DNA of 39,500 nucleotides from Prorocentrum cordatum (GCA_963575745.1 CAUYUJ010019902.1:105062-144561); one strand, 5' to 3'; shown: positions 9,441 through 19,556, numbered from the stretch's first letter. A program made the numbers and translations. The notes: generated by a model from the sequence alone, not told the origin.

Positions 9441-9649
9441 GGGACGGGCGAAACGGGAACGGAAATAATGGGTACAAAGGCCGACATCATTTCCTGTTCA
9501 TTTTGAACATGGCTCGCTGTCGGTGTCCCCGCGGATGTTGTCCATTTGAAACAGCCTGCTGCCTGCCCAACAGCGACCGCTGTCGGTTTTGGACAGCATT
9601 TGTTGTTCGGCATCCTACCCATTTTTTTCGTACCCATTTCGGGCGTCCC
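9441..9649. mobile_element. Foldback element F3, copy 1
   Basis: The left end GGGACGGGCGAAACGGG...AATGGGTA is the imperfect inverse of the right end TACCCATTTCGGGCGTCCC. The interior matches the second copy (27760-27967) through GTTCATTTTGAAC, CTCGCTGTC, CTGCCCAACAGCG, CCGCTGTCGGTTTTGGACA and CATTTGTTGTTCGGCAT. Both copies are about 208-209 bp, which defines the element's ends well. Short ORFs differ between copies, so it is probably non-coding and non-autonomous. Confidence 0.75.
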
Positions 9650-9725
9650 AGATTTCCCACGGTCGGCGGCAAAATCCGAACCTTGTCCTCGCCGATCAAG
9701 GATTTAGGTAATTAACTCGATGGGT

Positions 9726-9785
9726 GGCGCGGGTAGGGTTCGGAATTCGTCGAATACGTGGCGAAATCCGAACCCTTCCCCCGCC
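9726..9785. other. Imperfect hairpin, 24-bp arms
   Basis: GGCGCGGGTAGGGTTCGGAA at 9726 pairs with CGAAATCCGAACCCTTCCCC ending near 9785, with a 12-base loop. A third AAAATCCGAACC lies at about 9671. Probably a further short foldback unit. Confidence 0.5.
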
Positions 9786-10000
9786 TCCCACCGATTCAGG
9801 AGAATGGATGGTTGGTGGGATACAGCCGAATCCTGTGGTAGGGATGGGTAACCTTCCCAGGGGTACCCTTGCGTCCTTGCCTCTTAACCGCTTTCGATGG
9901 CCAGCTCCGCTCGAAGAGCGTCGACACGAGCGTCCAAGGCTCTTGCATTCTGTCCTCGAAGAAGAAGAAGAAGACTGCATGCGCGCGCCAGGGAGGGGGT

Positions 10001-10170
10001 CCTTCACCACCCACCAAACCACCCCAACCCAACCCGAAGGCTCAGATTTACCCTCGATTTCTAGTGGGGGGGGTCCAGGAACATCGAAAAAACACATATG
10101 GAGCCCATACCCCCCCCAACCCGAAATTCATGTCTTCGGGTTGGGTTCGGGTGGTCTGGTAGGTAGCCAG
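10001..10170. mobile_element. Foldback element F6, single copy
   Basis: The left arm CCACCCACCAAACCACCCCA then ACCCAACCCGAAG (10007-10038) is mirrored by CTTCGGGTTGGGTTCGGGTG then GTCTGGTAGG (10134-10168), with few mismatches over about 33 bp. The interior is about 95 bp and has no ORF of note. No second copy was seen in this window. Confidence 0.55.
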
Positions 10171-10244
10171 TCCTGGCGCAGATCCGAGAGATCTAGGCGG
10201 GCCGTCGAAAGTTTCTGCTCGTGCCCCTTTCTCTTTCCTCTCGG

Positions 10245-10408
10245 GGCTGGGCAGAGCTCCTACCCTGACGCGTCGATTGAGGAATCCGCCGTTTTCGGTT
10301 CGCGAGAGGGCGTCGCGGCCGTCATTTTTGCGGGTCCAGGTCCGTCGGTTTCGGCCCCAGGCCGTTTTCACTGAGGGGAGGTCTACTAAAGGGAGGTCTG
10401 TCCACCGC
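10245..10408. mobile_element. Foldback element F5, copy 2
   Basis: Left end GGCTGGGCAGAGCTCC, then CCTGACGCGTCGATTGAGGA, then the shared TTTTCGGTTCGCGAGAGGGC core, ending GGGAGGTCTGTCCACC. The core is nearly identical to the 11668 copy. Confidence 0.75.
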
Positions 10409-10574
10409 CGATCCTCGGTGATCGCGCATCCTTGCTGTCTGTTCTGACTGCTGTTTAATACATGCTCCGCGTGCGGATCATGTATTAAACGTGCAGGGAT
10501 TCAGTAGTAAAAACAACGACGAGTTCATGCATACATTTATGCATACATTAATCATGTATTGAGCATCCCATTTT

Positions 10575-10697
<123 letters not shown>

Positions 10698-10904
10698 GTT
10701 TTTTGTGTTTTTTTTATTTTGTTTATTTTTATGTTTTCTTTTGTATTAAAAAACCATCCTATGTATTACAAGCTGCCCTGTACTGTCCGTTCTGACGGCA
10801 GGGCCCGGACCTCGCCGCCCGCAGGGGCCCACCGGCAGCTTCTGCCGGGAGCCTCCAGAGAGGGGGGGGGGGGGCTTTGGTCAGGAGGGAAAGAAACACA
10901 CAGA

Positions 10905-11349
10905 CACAATTATTCGGCGACTCCCCAGAAAATATGGGAAACTGTGGGAAGTGAGGGGGAAGGCAAAAACCAAGAAGATATGGGAAAACATGGGGAATTG
11001 TTCTGTTTGTGTGTATTTATTTGTGTGTCCTGGGGCCCCTTCATTTTGGGCGCTTTGGGGTGCTGCGTGGCGCTGCCCCATGCCGGCGCGCCCTCCGCTC
11101 GCGGCGAGCAGGCCGTATGTTTTTTCCAACACGGGCCTGGTCTTCCAGGAGGGGCAAAGACGCGCAGACACAATTCATTCGGGGGTGGACAGACCTCCTG
11201 CCCTGACACGTCGATCAGTGAATTGTCCGTCTTCGGTCCTCGAGAGGGCGCCGCGGCCGTCATTTTCCAGGCCTGCGGCCGCTAGCTTCGGGCCCGAGGT
11301 CGTTTTCACTGAACCACGTTTTACTAAAGGGAGGTCTGTCCATCTCTGA
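10905..11349 (+). repeat. ~440-bp composite unit, copy 1, ending in an F5 element
   Basis: Begins TTCGGCGACTCCCCAGAAAA, contains TATGGG...ATGGGGAAT and ATTTATTTGTGTGTCC + TGGGGCCCCT, and ends with F5 copy 3 at 11184-11344 (left end GGTGGACAGACCTCC, right end GGAGGTCTGTCCA). It is repeated as a unit from 11350. Spliceosomal or coding content is not evident. Confidence 0.7.
11184..11344. mobile_element. Foldback element F5, copy 3
   Basis: Inverted ends GGTGGACAGACCTCC and GGAGGTCTGTCCA are intact. The core is more diverged than in copies 2 and 4 (TGTCCGTCTTCGGTCCTCGA for TTGGCCGTTTTCGGTTCGCG). Confidence 0.75.
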
Positions 11350-11835
11350 TTAATCGTCGGTTCCCCAGAAAATGTGGGAAGACGTGGGAGGTGGGGGGGA
11401 AGACAAGAACCCAGAAAAGATATGGGAAATATGGGGAATCCTGCTATTTGTGTCTATTCATTTGTGTGTCCCAGGGCCCCTGCAGTATAGCCAGGGACCT
11501 CGTTCAGGGGAGCCGGTTCGTGATTGGGCCCCGAAGCCCCCCGACCTGGCCAGAATCACTACACCAGGTCTGCCGTAGCGGGTGTTTTTCGGGTGACGGC
11601 AGTTCGGGTTAGCGGAGTGGGGCGGGGGAGGCGTCCCCAAGCACATATCACTAAACCATGTCTCGGGGGTGGATAGACCTCCTACCCTGACGCGTCGATT
11701 GAGGAATTGGCCGTTTTCGGTTCGCGAGAGGGCGTCGCGGCCGTCATTCTTGCGGGTCCAGGTCCGCCGGCTTCGGCCCCAGGCCGTTTTCACTAAGGGG
11801 AGGTTTACTAAAGGGAGGTTTGTCCACCGCCGAAT
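11350..11835 (+). repeat. ~480-bp composite unit, copy 2, ending in an F5 element
   Basis: Starts CGTCGGTTCCCCAGAAAATG and repeats the same order of motifs as 10905-11349, with a different middle section (11490-11640). It ends with F5 copy 4 at 11668-11829. The F5 element was therefore either part of the duplicated segment or inserted twice at equivalent places. Confidence 0.7.
11668..11829. mobile_element. Foldback element F5, copy 4
   Basis: The most complete copy: left end GGTGGATAGACCTCC, right end GGAGGTTTGTCCACC, 162 bp. The tail motif CACTAAGGGGAGGTTTACTA is identical to copy 1. Confidence 0.8.
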
Positions 11836-12026
11836 GTCCCACTAAACCCAGTCCTGCCAATTCGCGACCTTCGCTGGTGCACAAAAGCCACACTGCTGCT
11901 TGCCCAGTGCGGGGGGTCCGAGGTGTGAAAGGGAGCTGTGCCCCTGCCGGAGGCCTGCGCAGCCCACCCCCCGCCACCCCCGGGCCAGGGCAGCCACTCC
12001 CGACCTGGCGATCCATTACCAGCCGG

Positions 12027-12160
12027 GAACATATCCCTATCCCTATGCTGGGCACCTCCTCATCACGATGCCAATCTTAGGGATTCCCTTCTTTTTTGAG
12101 GGTGAATCCCTAAGATTGTCATCGCCTTTTGGCGTGTCAATCTTAGGGATAGGGATACGT
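12027..12160. other. Nested palindrome built on AATCTTAGGGAT
   Basis: CGATGCCAATCTTAGGGATT (from 12066) and AATCCCTAAGATTGTCATCG form a near-perfect stem of about 20 bp. An outer pair, TATCCCTATCCCTA near 12030 and TAGGGATAGGGATA near 12143, encloses it. Non-coding. CTTAGGG resembles plant-type telomere repeats only superficially. Confidence 0.6.
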
Positions 12161-12164
12161 TCGA

Positions 12165-12408
12165 GGCTGGGGGGGCGGGGGCGGGGGGGCGGGGCTGTCT
12201 TTTGCGGGCCCTCGGGGGCCAGAGCCCCCTTCCCCCACCCCCGGGCCAGGGCCCCCTGGATCACCCCCAGGGCCAGGGCCCCCACCCTCGGGGCCAGGGC
12301 CCCCACCCTCGGGGGCCCCCACCTCTGGGCCAGGGCCCCCCGGAGCACCAGGTCGGGAGCGCGTGCCCTGGCCTGGGGGTGGGGGTGGGCTGTGCCGCGG
12401 CCTCCCTG
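12165..12408. repeat. GGGCCAGGGCCCCC-rich low-complexity block
   Basis: Repeats of GGCCAGGGCCCCC with CACCCTCGGG / CACCTCTGGG inserts. The ORFs are P/G-rich and follow from the repeat. Confidence 0.75.
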
Positions 12409-12612
12409 CGGCGGCGAGCGAGGGGGGGAGATGAGAAGGAGGAGGTCTTCTCGGAAGGCGGCGGGGCTTCTCAGACGCCCCCGCGCCCTCTGAGAAGCCT
12501 TTCTCCGTCTTCGGGGAGGCCGGCCTGGAACACTTCTCAGAAGGCCGGGGGGGACTGCCGAGCCTCTGAGAAGGCCTTCTCCTTCTCTCCTCCCCCCCCC
12601 CGCTCGCCGCCG
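12409..12612. mobile_element. Foldback element F2, copy 1
   Basis: The ends CGGCGGCGAGCG and CGCTCGCCGCCG are perfect 12-bp inverses. Inside each end is GAGATGAGAAGGAGGA or its inverse, and the interior carries several CTTCTCAGAAGG-type palindromes. Copies at 19028 and 19848 share this layout. No credible ORF, so probably a non-autonomous MITE-like element of about 200 bp. Confidence 0.8.
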
Positions 12613-12726
12613 GCACTCTCCAGGACCGTCCAGGAGGCCTCCCCGGGGCCTCCGGCGCAGTGGGGCGGCGCGTCGATGCGCGGCAGTGCCCGCTGGCGCC
12701 GCCCACCCGTGGCGGCAGGGCCCCCC

Positions 12727-13130
12727 CCTGACGAACGAGCAGCACACACCCATACCCATAGTGGGTTCGTTGAGAGGAGGACCGGCTATGGGTATGGGTG
12801 CGGGTTGTCGGACCCTGGGGAACGCTCCCGTTCGAGCGGGGACCCCCACCCGACAACACGCACCCATAGTCGCAGGCCTAGAGGTTGACACCAACACCAA
12901 TTTCGGCGGTGTGCCTCCACCGAGGGAAGAAGATCCCGATCTCGGTGATGGTGGTAATATTCTGGCTTCCAAGGTGGCCGAAGTATTACCACCAACACCG
13001 AAATCTAGGATCATCTTCCCCACGTGGAGGCAACCCCCTGTGCTGGTGTTGGTGCCGATTTCTGGGCCTCCCACATAGCCCTCTCCGACCCCCCTGTGGG
13101 TATGGGTGTGTGCTGTCGGTTCGTCACCCC
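12727..13130. mobile_element. Nested foldback structure of about 400 bp
   Basis: The outer arms GACGAACGAGCAGCACACAC (from 12729) and GTGTGTGCTGTCGGTTCGTC (to about 13127) enclose CCCATACCCATAG hairpins (12749 with 12786). A GGGTGCGGGTTGTCGG / CCGACAACACGCACCC pair follows (about 12796 with 12851). Innermost is an 80-bp imperfect stem, from CACCAACACCAATTTCGG at 12889 to GGTAATATTCTGGC, against its inverse down to GGTGTTGGTGCCGATTTC near 13060. Three inverted levels suggest insertion of one foldback element in another, or one complex hairpin element. Confidence 0.65.
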
Positions 13131-13221
13131 CCCCCGTCTTGGGGCCGGGGCCCCTGGGAGGGCCTGCCGGGCACCTGCCGGGGGCCTCCTCGGCGCAGTG
13201 GGGCCGCGCGGGGGGCTGTGC

Positions 13222-13378
13222 GGCCCCCTCCTCCTCCTTCCTCCTCCTCCTCCTCCTCCCCTCCTCCCCTCCTCCTCCTCCTTCCTCCTCCTCCTCCTCC
13301 TCTCCTCCTCCCCCCTCCTCCTCCCCCTCCTCCTCCCATCCTCCTCCTCCTCCTCCTCCTCCTCCTCCTCCTCCTCCT
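13222..13378. repeat. (CTC)n microsatellite
   Basis: CTC triplets with occasional CCC. The frames yield poly-S, poly-P or poly-L. Confidence 0.95.
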
Positions 13379-13422
13379 GGGCGCCTCGTGGGGCCTCTCG
13401 GACCATCTTTCGGTGGTCAAGG

Positions 13423-13529
13423 GATGGGGTCCTGAGGCACGGGTTCCTGAGGACGAGGCGCCTCGAACAGCGCGCATCCACCCCCGAATCCCTCTCTGTC
13501 CTTGGGCCCCCATCCCTCAGGACCCCATC
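13423..13529. other. Inverted pair GATGGGGTCCTGAGG / CCTCAGGACCCCATC
   Basis: Exact 15-bp inverted repeats 77 bases apart, between the CTC tract and the CTTGG-rich block. Possibly the ends of a small element. Confidence 0.5.
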
Positions 13530-13539
13530 TTTGGACCGC

Positions 13540-13960
13540 CGAATCTCGCAGAGCTCTTGGCCCGACCGAAGCCCTCGGAGGCCGTCTTGGCTTGGAGTCC
13601 CCTTGGCCGCCTCTGTGCCCTCTTGGAGCGCAGCGCGTTCGTGCCGTCCAGGGGCTCTCTTGGACGTCTCTTGGGGGATCTTCGGGTCCTTCTCGGCCGT
13701 CTCGGCACCCTCTTGGCAACCTCTTGGGCTGTACTGGAGCTATCCTGGAGGCCTTTCGGGCCGTCTTGGGCGGTTGGAAGCCGGAACAGGCGATACCTTC
13801 CCCATCCTTCAAAAACTTTATAAGGGCAATCAATGGGTTTTCCCTCCTCGGGCTCTCCTGGATGGCCTCTCGGAGCTTTGTGGGCCGTATTGGGGGCCTC
13901 TTGGGCCGTCTTGAGGCCGTCTTGGGAGCGTCTTGAGCCGTCTTGGGCCATCTTGGGTCG
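13540..13960. repeat. CTTGG-rich repeat, third block with spacer core
   Basis: Matches the 1-880 family and includes the spacer core ATCCTTCAAAAAC...AATCAATGG near 13802-13834, equivalent to 626-652. This shows that the 396-bp unit, not only the short motif, is dispersed. Confidence 0.75.
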
Positions 13961-14059
13961 TTTTGGTGTCATCCAGGCTCCCCTGGAGGACGCCATCTTG
14001 GAGGCCGACAAGAGCGGCGGAGAGCACATTTATGGGGGGGCAGCTTTCGAGGCACACTT

Positions 14060-16320
14060 GCGAGTACGGGGTGATCCGCCTTAGAAGACTAGACACATCT
14101 CCCAGATAACAGACGAGCATTCTAACACGCCCATTCCGTTCTGGTACGGTGGCAGACACTTCGATTCGATGAGGTATTTATTGAACGTCCAACTCGGAGA
14201 TAGGAGCCTGGGTACAACCAGCGATCGAAGGGATCGGGTCCTGGGCGCCATCACCTGGATTCGCCCTCGCTATCCATCGCTCGTTGCGCGTGCACATGTC
14301 CGTTGCGATTCAACGTGCCTGATATCATGTGTGGCTAGTTTGCCGTCAGCTCGCACTGGAGATTTGCCACCGCTGCAGTAGACGCGGGATGCCTGGACAC
14401 GCTGGGACAAGTCCTTGTACGTCGTAATATTTACGTGGCGGCTTGCTGGGTTTTACCCCTTCGAGCATCACATACTTTCTTTGCTGGCGCGTTCACGCAT
14501 AACACTGTCGTGTTTGAAGTGGCGGCCATTCTCACGAGTCGAGTGCATATTGTTGCAAGCCTGTCAGCAGCACTGCGCAGCAACTCCCATTCGCTAACGC
14601 GCAATCCGCCAAACGTAATGACTGCAGCGGATGGGGTGGGCGCTATTGTAGTGCCAGGGGCTAGCAGGTGGGGAGTTATTGGCTCCTGGCGGTGAGCGCA
14701 GTGGCATGGAGTGGGTAATTAGAGGGAATCGTTGACGCTGCGTCGCATGTCCTCACCAGTCCATCCAGAAACACGTCTAAGGCGAGTTATCGCAAGAAGG
14801 AACGTGGTGTAATACTGATGGAAGGTATTGGAAGGTATTCAAGGGGTGTGCATGGGTTCGCAGGGTCATTGCAGGATACTGCACGTTTGCGTCACAAGAT
14901 TTATCGGACATTGCAGGGGTCTCTGCCGGGTCGCTCGGCAGGGTTGCAGAGTCGCTTGCAGCATCGCGGGGGCGCTTTGCAGAGTATTGCGGGGTGTGGG
15001 GGGTGGGGGGCGATGCCCAGAAGATCACCATACGTTGAGGAGGGGTAAACTGCCATTGGTGGGAATGAGCAGGTAGGAAGCATTGTGAAGTAAGCCGTAG
15101 CTCGTTCAGTAAGCCCTGCGCGTTCTCCGCACCGCACCTGGCAAGGCCTGATACACAATTCAGCGAAATGACAATTGGTAGCCTAGCGTCTGGGAACCAA
15201 CGTCGGGGCCGGGGTCACCCAGTTCACCCGAAGTGTACTGATTGCAGTTTGCCACGTTGGTGCAAACGTGCTGTTTCAGGTTGGGTGCTCCGATGCCGGT
15301 ATTTTTTTCTGTGTCGTGAAGCTTCGGACATCACCCGCCGTGGCTGTATGGTCAGCGGACATCTTGCTCTGGCTGTGCTGACAGATGCTAGTATGCAGCA
15401 TTATTTGCACGAGTCATGTGGCAGGACAGAGCATCATTTACCAGAGGGGTGTGGTGTAATCTGCCCTCTCTCGCATATACTTGTGGATGGTATCCGAAGG
15501 TAAATCATATGAAATGCTTTGTGCTATCTAGTGTGCTTAAGTTCGTCAATGTTTCGTTGGTCTGTGGCCGTAAGCACCTGTATTTATCGTACCTCTATCT
15601 CAGGGTTCAATGCCATCTTCTGGATCCTTGAACTGGGGGGTCATGGGACATCTCTCCGTGAAACATTGGCGCGGATGATTGCTACAGTTTACGCCACCTG
15701 TAGCAAGTAATTCGCAGTCATCAACTAACGCGCGCGCGCGCACCTCAAGAATTGCGATTTCCAAATTCAGACGGGCGCATTGAGCATTGATGTTTTGTAA
15801 GGGCCGGGTTGATGTTGCCACGCAATCGAATCAGTTTGCATGTGATGAGTGCGTTTTTTTCGCGACCACGGTGGATCAGCATAACAGCGCTCCCAATTAG
15901 ATCTTGCGAGTCAAAGATGTCTTTTGGGTCTGCAGATGGTATTTTTGTCTCCCCAACAGTAAAACGGGCGCACCAATTGACACAGCCTCAGCTTGACCCA
16001 GACACTCTGCATAGCCGCACCGAGTGGGACACAGTAGTCCAGATCGACATCGGGCCTGTATTCACGACAGCTTCGCCTCTCTTGTTTTGCTACGCCTCCT
16101 CCTCTGGTGCTCGACCCTGACCGCCTCTGACCGTGTTCATCTTGCTTGGATGCAGGATGGCCGTTTCGCGTGTCAGCATTGCCAACTGTTCCCAGTGCGC
16201 TTGTGACATATCTCGAGTGGGCTCCGCCCTCCGGCCGCTGCCCCGTCACCCTGACCTCGAGTGGTCATTTGCCCCGCTCTCACCTGTTGGGGCTTTCTCT
16301 GGCGTCCGATATGCGTGAAT
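14060..16320. other. Largely non-repetitive stretch without a supported gene
   Basis: About 2.2 kb of moderate GC without long repeats apart from (CG)n at 15728-15741. ORFs of 60-114 codons occur on both strands (for example 15168-15503 plus, 15809-16120 plus, 15911-16249 minus) but show mixed third-position composition, no domain and no splice-supported continuation. Introns or intergenic DNA are both possible. Confidence 0.4.
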
Positions 16321-16373
16321 GTTTTTCAGCCCAGGGGGATGGAGGGAGGAGGGAGAGGGAGGGTCGAGGCATA

Positions 16374-16510
16374 GGAGGAGGAGGAGGAGGAGGAGGAGGA
16401 GGAGGAGGAGGAGGAGGAGGAGGAGGAGGAGGAGGAGGAGGAGCAGGAGGAGGAGGAGGAGGAGGAGGAGGAGGAGAAGGCGGAGAGTTGGAGGGGGAGG
16501 AGAAAGGTGG
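16374..16510. repeat. (GGA)n microsatellite
   Basis: Nearly pure GGA triplets; frames give poly-G, poly-R or poly-E. Confidence 0.95.
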
Positions 16511-16526
16511 TCGGAGGGGACGGTTG

Positions 16527-16937
16527 TGAGCTGATGGTGTGATGATGCTGCTGATGCGTGATGATGGTGTGCTGATGATGCTGATTATGAGCTGATGATG
16601 ATGTGATGCTGATGCTGATACGATGATGATGCGCTGATGTGTGATGCCGATGTGTTGATGCTGCTGTCCTGATGATGTTTGTGCTGATGATGCTGCTGCT
16701 GCTGATGGGACGGTGCTTAGATGCTGATGCTGCGGATGGAGAGACGATGCTGTGCCGATAATGATGATATGTGCAGAACGACTTGCTGGGATGATGTTCA
16801 TGTGAGCTCATGATGATGATGTGATGCTGATGCTGACGCTGATGCTGATGCTGATGCTGTGATGATGGTATGATGATCCGCTGATGCTGATGCAGATGCT
16901 TGATGCTGATGCTGATGCTGGATGATGCTGATGATGC
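16527..16937. repeat. GAT/GCT triplet and TGATGC hexamer tract
   Basis: TGATGATGC and TGATGCTGATGC units dominate, giving apparent S/I/H-rich ORFs on the minus strand. I treat these as artefacts. Confidence 0.9.
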
Positions 16938-16954
16938 TTGCGCTGGATGAGGAT

Positions 16955-17535
16955 GAGGAGGAGAGAGGAGGAGGAGGGTGAGGAGGAGGAGGAGGAGGAG
17001 GAGGAGGGAGGAGGAGGAGGAGGACGAGGAGGTATGAGGATGTGGAGGAATGCGGAGGAGAACTGAGGAGCAGGAGGAGGAGGAGGAGGAGGAGAGGAGG
17101 AGGAGGAGGAGAGGAGGAGGAGGAGTAGGCAGCGGTGGAGGAGGAGGGAGGAGGAGGAGGAAGAGGAGGAGGGAGGGAGGAGGAGGATAGGGAGGGAGGG
17201 AGGCGGGAGGGAGGGAGGGAGGGAGGAGGAGGAGGAGTCAGGAGGAGGAGGAGGAGGAATGAGGAGGAACATTGAGGAGGAGGAGGAGGAGGAGGCAGCG
17301 GAGGAGGAGGAGGAGGAGGAGGAGGAGGGAGGGAGGGAGGGAGGGAGGGAGGGAGCGAGGGAGGAGGAGGAGGAGGAGGAGGAGGAGGGAGGAGGAGGTG
17401 GCAGGTTGTTCTGGAGTAGCAAGGTGAACAGGGGGATCCGGTGGAGGAGGAAAGAGATCGATTGGCGGGGGAAGAAGAAACGCAGTAGGAGGAGGAGGAG
17501 GACGAGGAAAAGGAGGAGGAGGAGGAGGACCAGTG
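16955..17535. repeat. (GGA)n and (GGGA)n microsatellite
   Basis: GGA triplets with GGGAGGGA tetramers at 17195-17230 and 17325-17360. About 60 bases of non-repeat sequence (17400-17462) interrupt it. Confidence 0.9.
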
Positions 17536-17539
17536 TAAA

Positions 17540-18010
17540 CCCAAGCTTATCCAACGATGTTGGAGAAAACTCTCTCTCCAAGCTCCCTCTTCACAGGCCC
17601 CTACAGGGATTCATTCCCACTGTGGGACGTGTCCCGTTGGGAGACCCGTTCCAAAATCCCGAACCGTGCCAAAGCACCGTTCTTGGAACTGCAACGCCGC
17701 GGATCAACCTGTATAGTTCAGTAGATACGCTAACAAAGGGTAGGTAAGAGCGATGTAGGTTTCGGTATTGTGGGAACGCGTGGCTAGTACTTCCCTACAA
17801 TTCGCTGTACTGTTTTCGCTCGATACACTTGCATATTGGGACTGTAGGAACATGTGGTTCGTGATTTCCTTTAAGTTGGTTCCCAGCATCACCGTTCAGC
17901 AAACTCGCCGTTAGCGTGGCCTTAGTTTTTACGCTTGGACGATCCTGACTAGTGCCAGAACACCGTTCCTTGGCTTTGGTCACAGCGAATCAACACCACT
18001 GTTGCGCCCT
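17540..18010. other. Non-coding spacer
   Basis: Moderate-GC sequence. TAGTACTTCCCTACA and related phrases recur loosely. No gene or element recognised. Confidence 0.3.
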
Positions 18011-18014
18011 CACA

Positions 18015-18515
18015 GTCCAGAATCGCTGCCAAACACCGTTTCTGGTACGTTAATCATGAGAATCCGTGAGTCCGCTGCAAATGTTTAAAACGAGTGTGCA
18101 CGGCGCTACGGCGAGAGTCACTTTTTGAAAAGGAGCCGCCCTCAATCCGTGAAGCTCTTGCAACTTTTTTGTACCCGAATGTGCGCGGCGCTAATGCGAC
18201 AGCCGCATGTTGAAAAGGAACCGCCATCAATCCGTGAAACTCTTGCAAGTTGTTAAGACGAATGTTCGCGGCTCTGCGGCGAGAGCGACATGCTGAAAAT
18301 GAACCGCCCTCAATCCGGGAAGCTCGTGCAGTTCTTTAACACGACTTTTCGCAGCGCTAAGGCGAGAGCCACATTCTGCAAGCGAGATGCCCTCCACCTG
18401 TGGCGCAGTACTATTTCTCCTAGACGAAGGTGCGCAGTGCTGGCGCGAGCGCCACACTTTGAACACCACCCGCCCTCCAGGCGTGGGGCTCTTGCGCGCT
18501 TTTCCCCACATGTTC
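18015..18515. repeat. 84-bp tandem repeat (28-codon register), about six units
   Basis: The phrase CAATCCGTGAAGCTCTTGCA and variants recur at about 18060, 18143, 18228, 18311, 18393 and 18476, a period of 83-85 bp. Each unit also has CGGCGCTA...GCGAGAG and TTGAAAA...CCGCC. Because 84 is a multiple of 3, one frame can stay open, and plus-strand peptides show a repeating K/R-rich 28-residue pattern. Single-base indels break the frame between early units. It is either a decayed repeat protein or a satellite with a codon-sized period. Confidence 0.75.
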
Positions 18516-18696
18516 CGTGTGGGGTTCCGGTTTCCTTCTCTCCCGCGTTCCACCCGCGAAGCTCACACACACACACACACCTCACCTCCCAGGGCATAGC
18601 AGGCGCGGCATATTCTCGACACCACGGTGGGTGCGCAGGGGGTGGGCTTCTGAGCGCGGCCGCTGTCCGTCACGGTCGTCCAGGGCATAGCGGGCG

Positions 18697-18796
18697 NNNN
18701 NNNNNNNNNNNNNNNNNNNNNNNNNNNNNNNNNNNNNNNNNNNNNNNNNNNNNNNNNNNNNNNNNNNNNNNNNNNNNNNNNNNNNNNNNNNNNNNN
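18697..18796. other. Assembly gap (100 N)
   Basis: Exactly 100 N, the usual placeholder for a gap of unknown length. CCAGGGCATAGC(A/G)GGCG occurs twice on its left (18589 and 18680), so an unresolved repeat probably caused the break. Confidence 0.99.
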
Positions 18797-18930
18797 GGCC
18801 GCATCAGCTGTACCAAACCGGCTGGCCGGTTTGACTTCGGCCCCCAGTTGTGCCAGCTTTGCTTCTTATGTTGTGGGAGGGCGGGTGGGATTGGGCATGC
18901 CATGCTTGACTCGCTCGAGCTGGCTAGCTT

Positions 18931-18970
18931 GACTCCTACTCCTACTCCTACTCCTACTCCTCCTCCTCCT
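18931..18970. repeat. (CTACTC)n / (CTC)n microsatellite
   Basis: Short hexamer run CTCCTACTCCTACTC passing into CTC. Confidence 0.85.
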
Positions 18971-19016
18971 GGGGCCCTCGGAGGGCATCTCGCGAGGGCG
19001 TCCCGCGACGGGCCCA

Positions 19017-19240
19017 ATTGGTCCTTTCGGCGGCGAGCGATGGGAGGAAGTGAGAAGGAGAAGGCCCTCTCAGAAGGCGGCGGGACTTGTCTCAGAAGCG
19101 CTCCGGCCTTCCGAGAGGTCTTCTGTGTCTTCGGAAAAGGTTTAGAAAGTTTCTCAGAAGGCCGAGGGACTTCCGAGCCTTCTGAGAAGTTCCGCCCCTT
19201 TTCACTTCCCCCCTCGCTCGCCGAAAATGATTGGTCCTTT
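19017..19240. mobile_element. Foldback element F2, copy 2, with flanking 11-bp direct repeat
   Basis: The left end CGGCGGCGAGCGA at 19028 and right end CTCGCTCGCCG at 19213-19223 bound the same GTGAGAAGGAGAAGGCC / CTTCTCAGAAGG interior as copies 1 and 3. ATTGGTCCTTT occurs at 19017-19027 directly before the left end and again at 19230-19240, six bases after the recognised right end. An 11-bp exact direct repeat at both borders is a good target-site-duplication candidate and would place the true right end at 19229. Confidence 0.8.
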
Positions 19241-19344
19241 GCAAAGGGGGTCTCGAAAGTGGACGCGCTAGTTCGTGCAGTCGTTCGTACGGGATGCGCA
19301 CGCCGTGAAACATCAGCACATGACCGCCACGCACCTTGCGCCAC

Positions 19345-19556
19345 AGATGGGCTCTTGCATTTGCTTTCGCGACCCCCTCACGACAGACCCCCCTTGCGAC
19401 GAGGATCGGCTGCTGCATTTGATTTTCGCGCCCCATTTGCTTGTTTCGACCCCCATGACGAAAGACCACCCCTTGCGACGAGGATCTTCTGTTGCATTTG
19501 ATGTTCGCACCCCCCCCATTGCATTTGCCTGTTTCGACCCCCACGACGACAATCAA
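19345..19556. repeat. ~80-bp tandem repeat, about 2.5 units
   Basis: CCCTTGCGACGAGGATC begins at 19391 and 19470, followed each time by TGCATTTGAT(T/G)TTCGC and GTTTCGACCCCCA(T/C)GACGA. A partial unit lies upstream at 19352. Confidence 0.75.

Noticed and set aside
12066-12160. Telomere-like CTTAGGG
   Set aside because: Isolated copies inside palindromes, not a tandem TTTAGGG array.
15168-16249. ORFs of 100-114 codons on both strands
   Set aside because: No GC3 bias, no domain, overlapping opposite-strand frames.
16798-17581. Long minus-strand S/P/L-rich ORFs
   Set aside because: Translation of GGA and GAT microsatellites.
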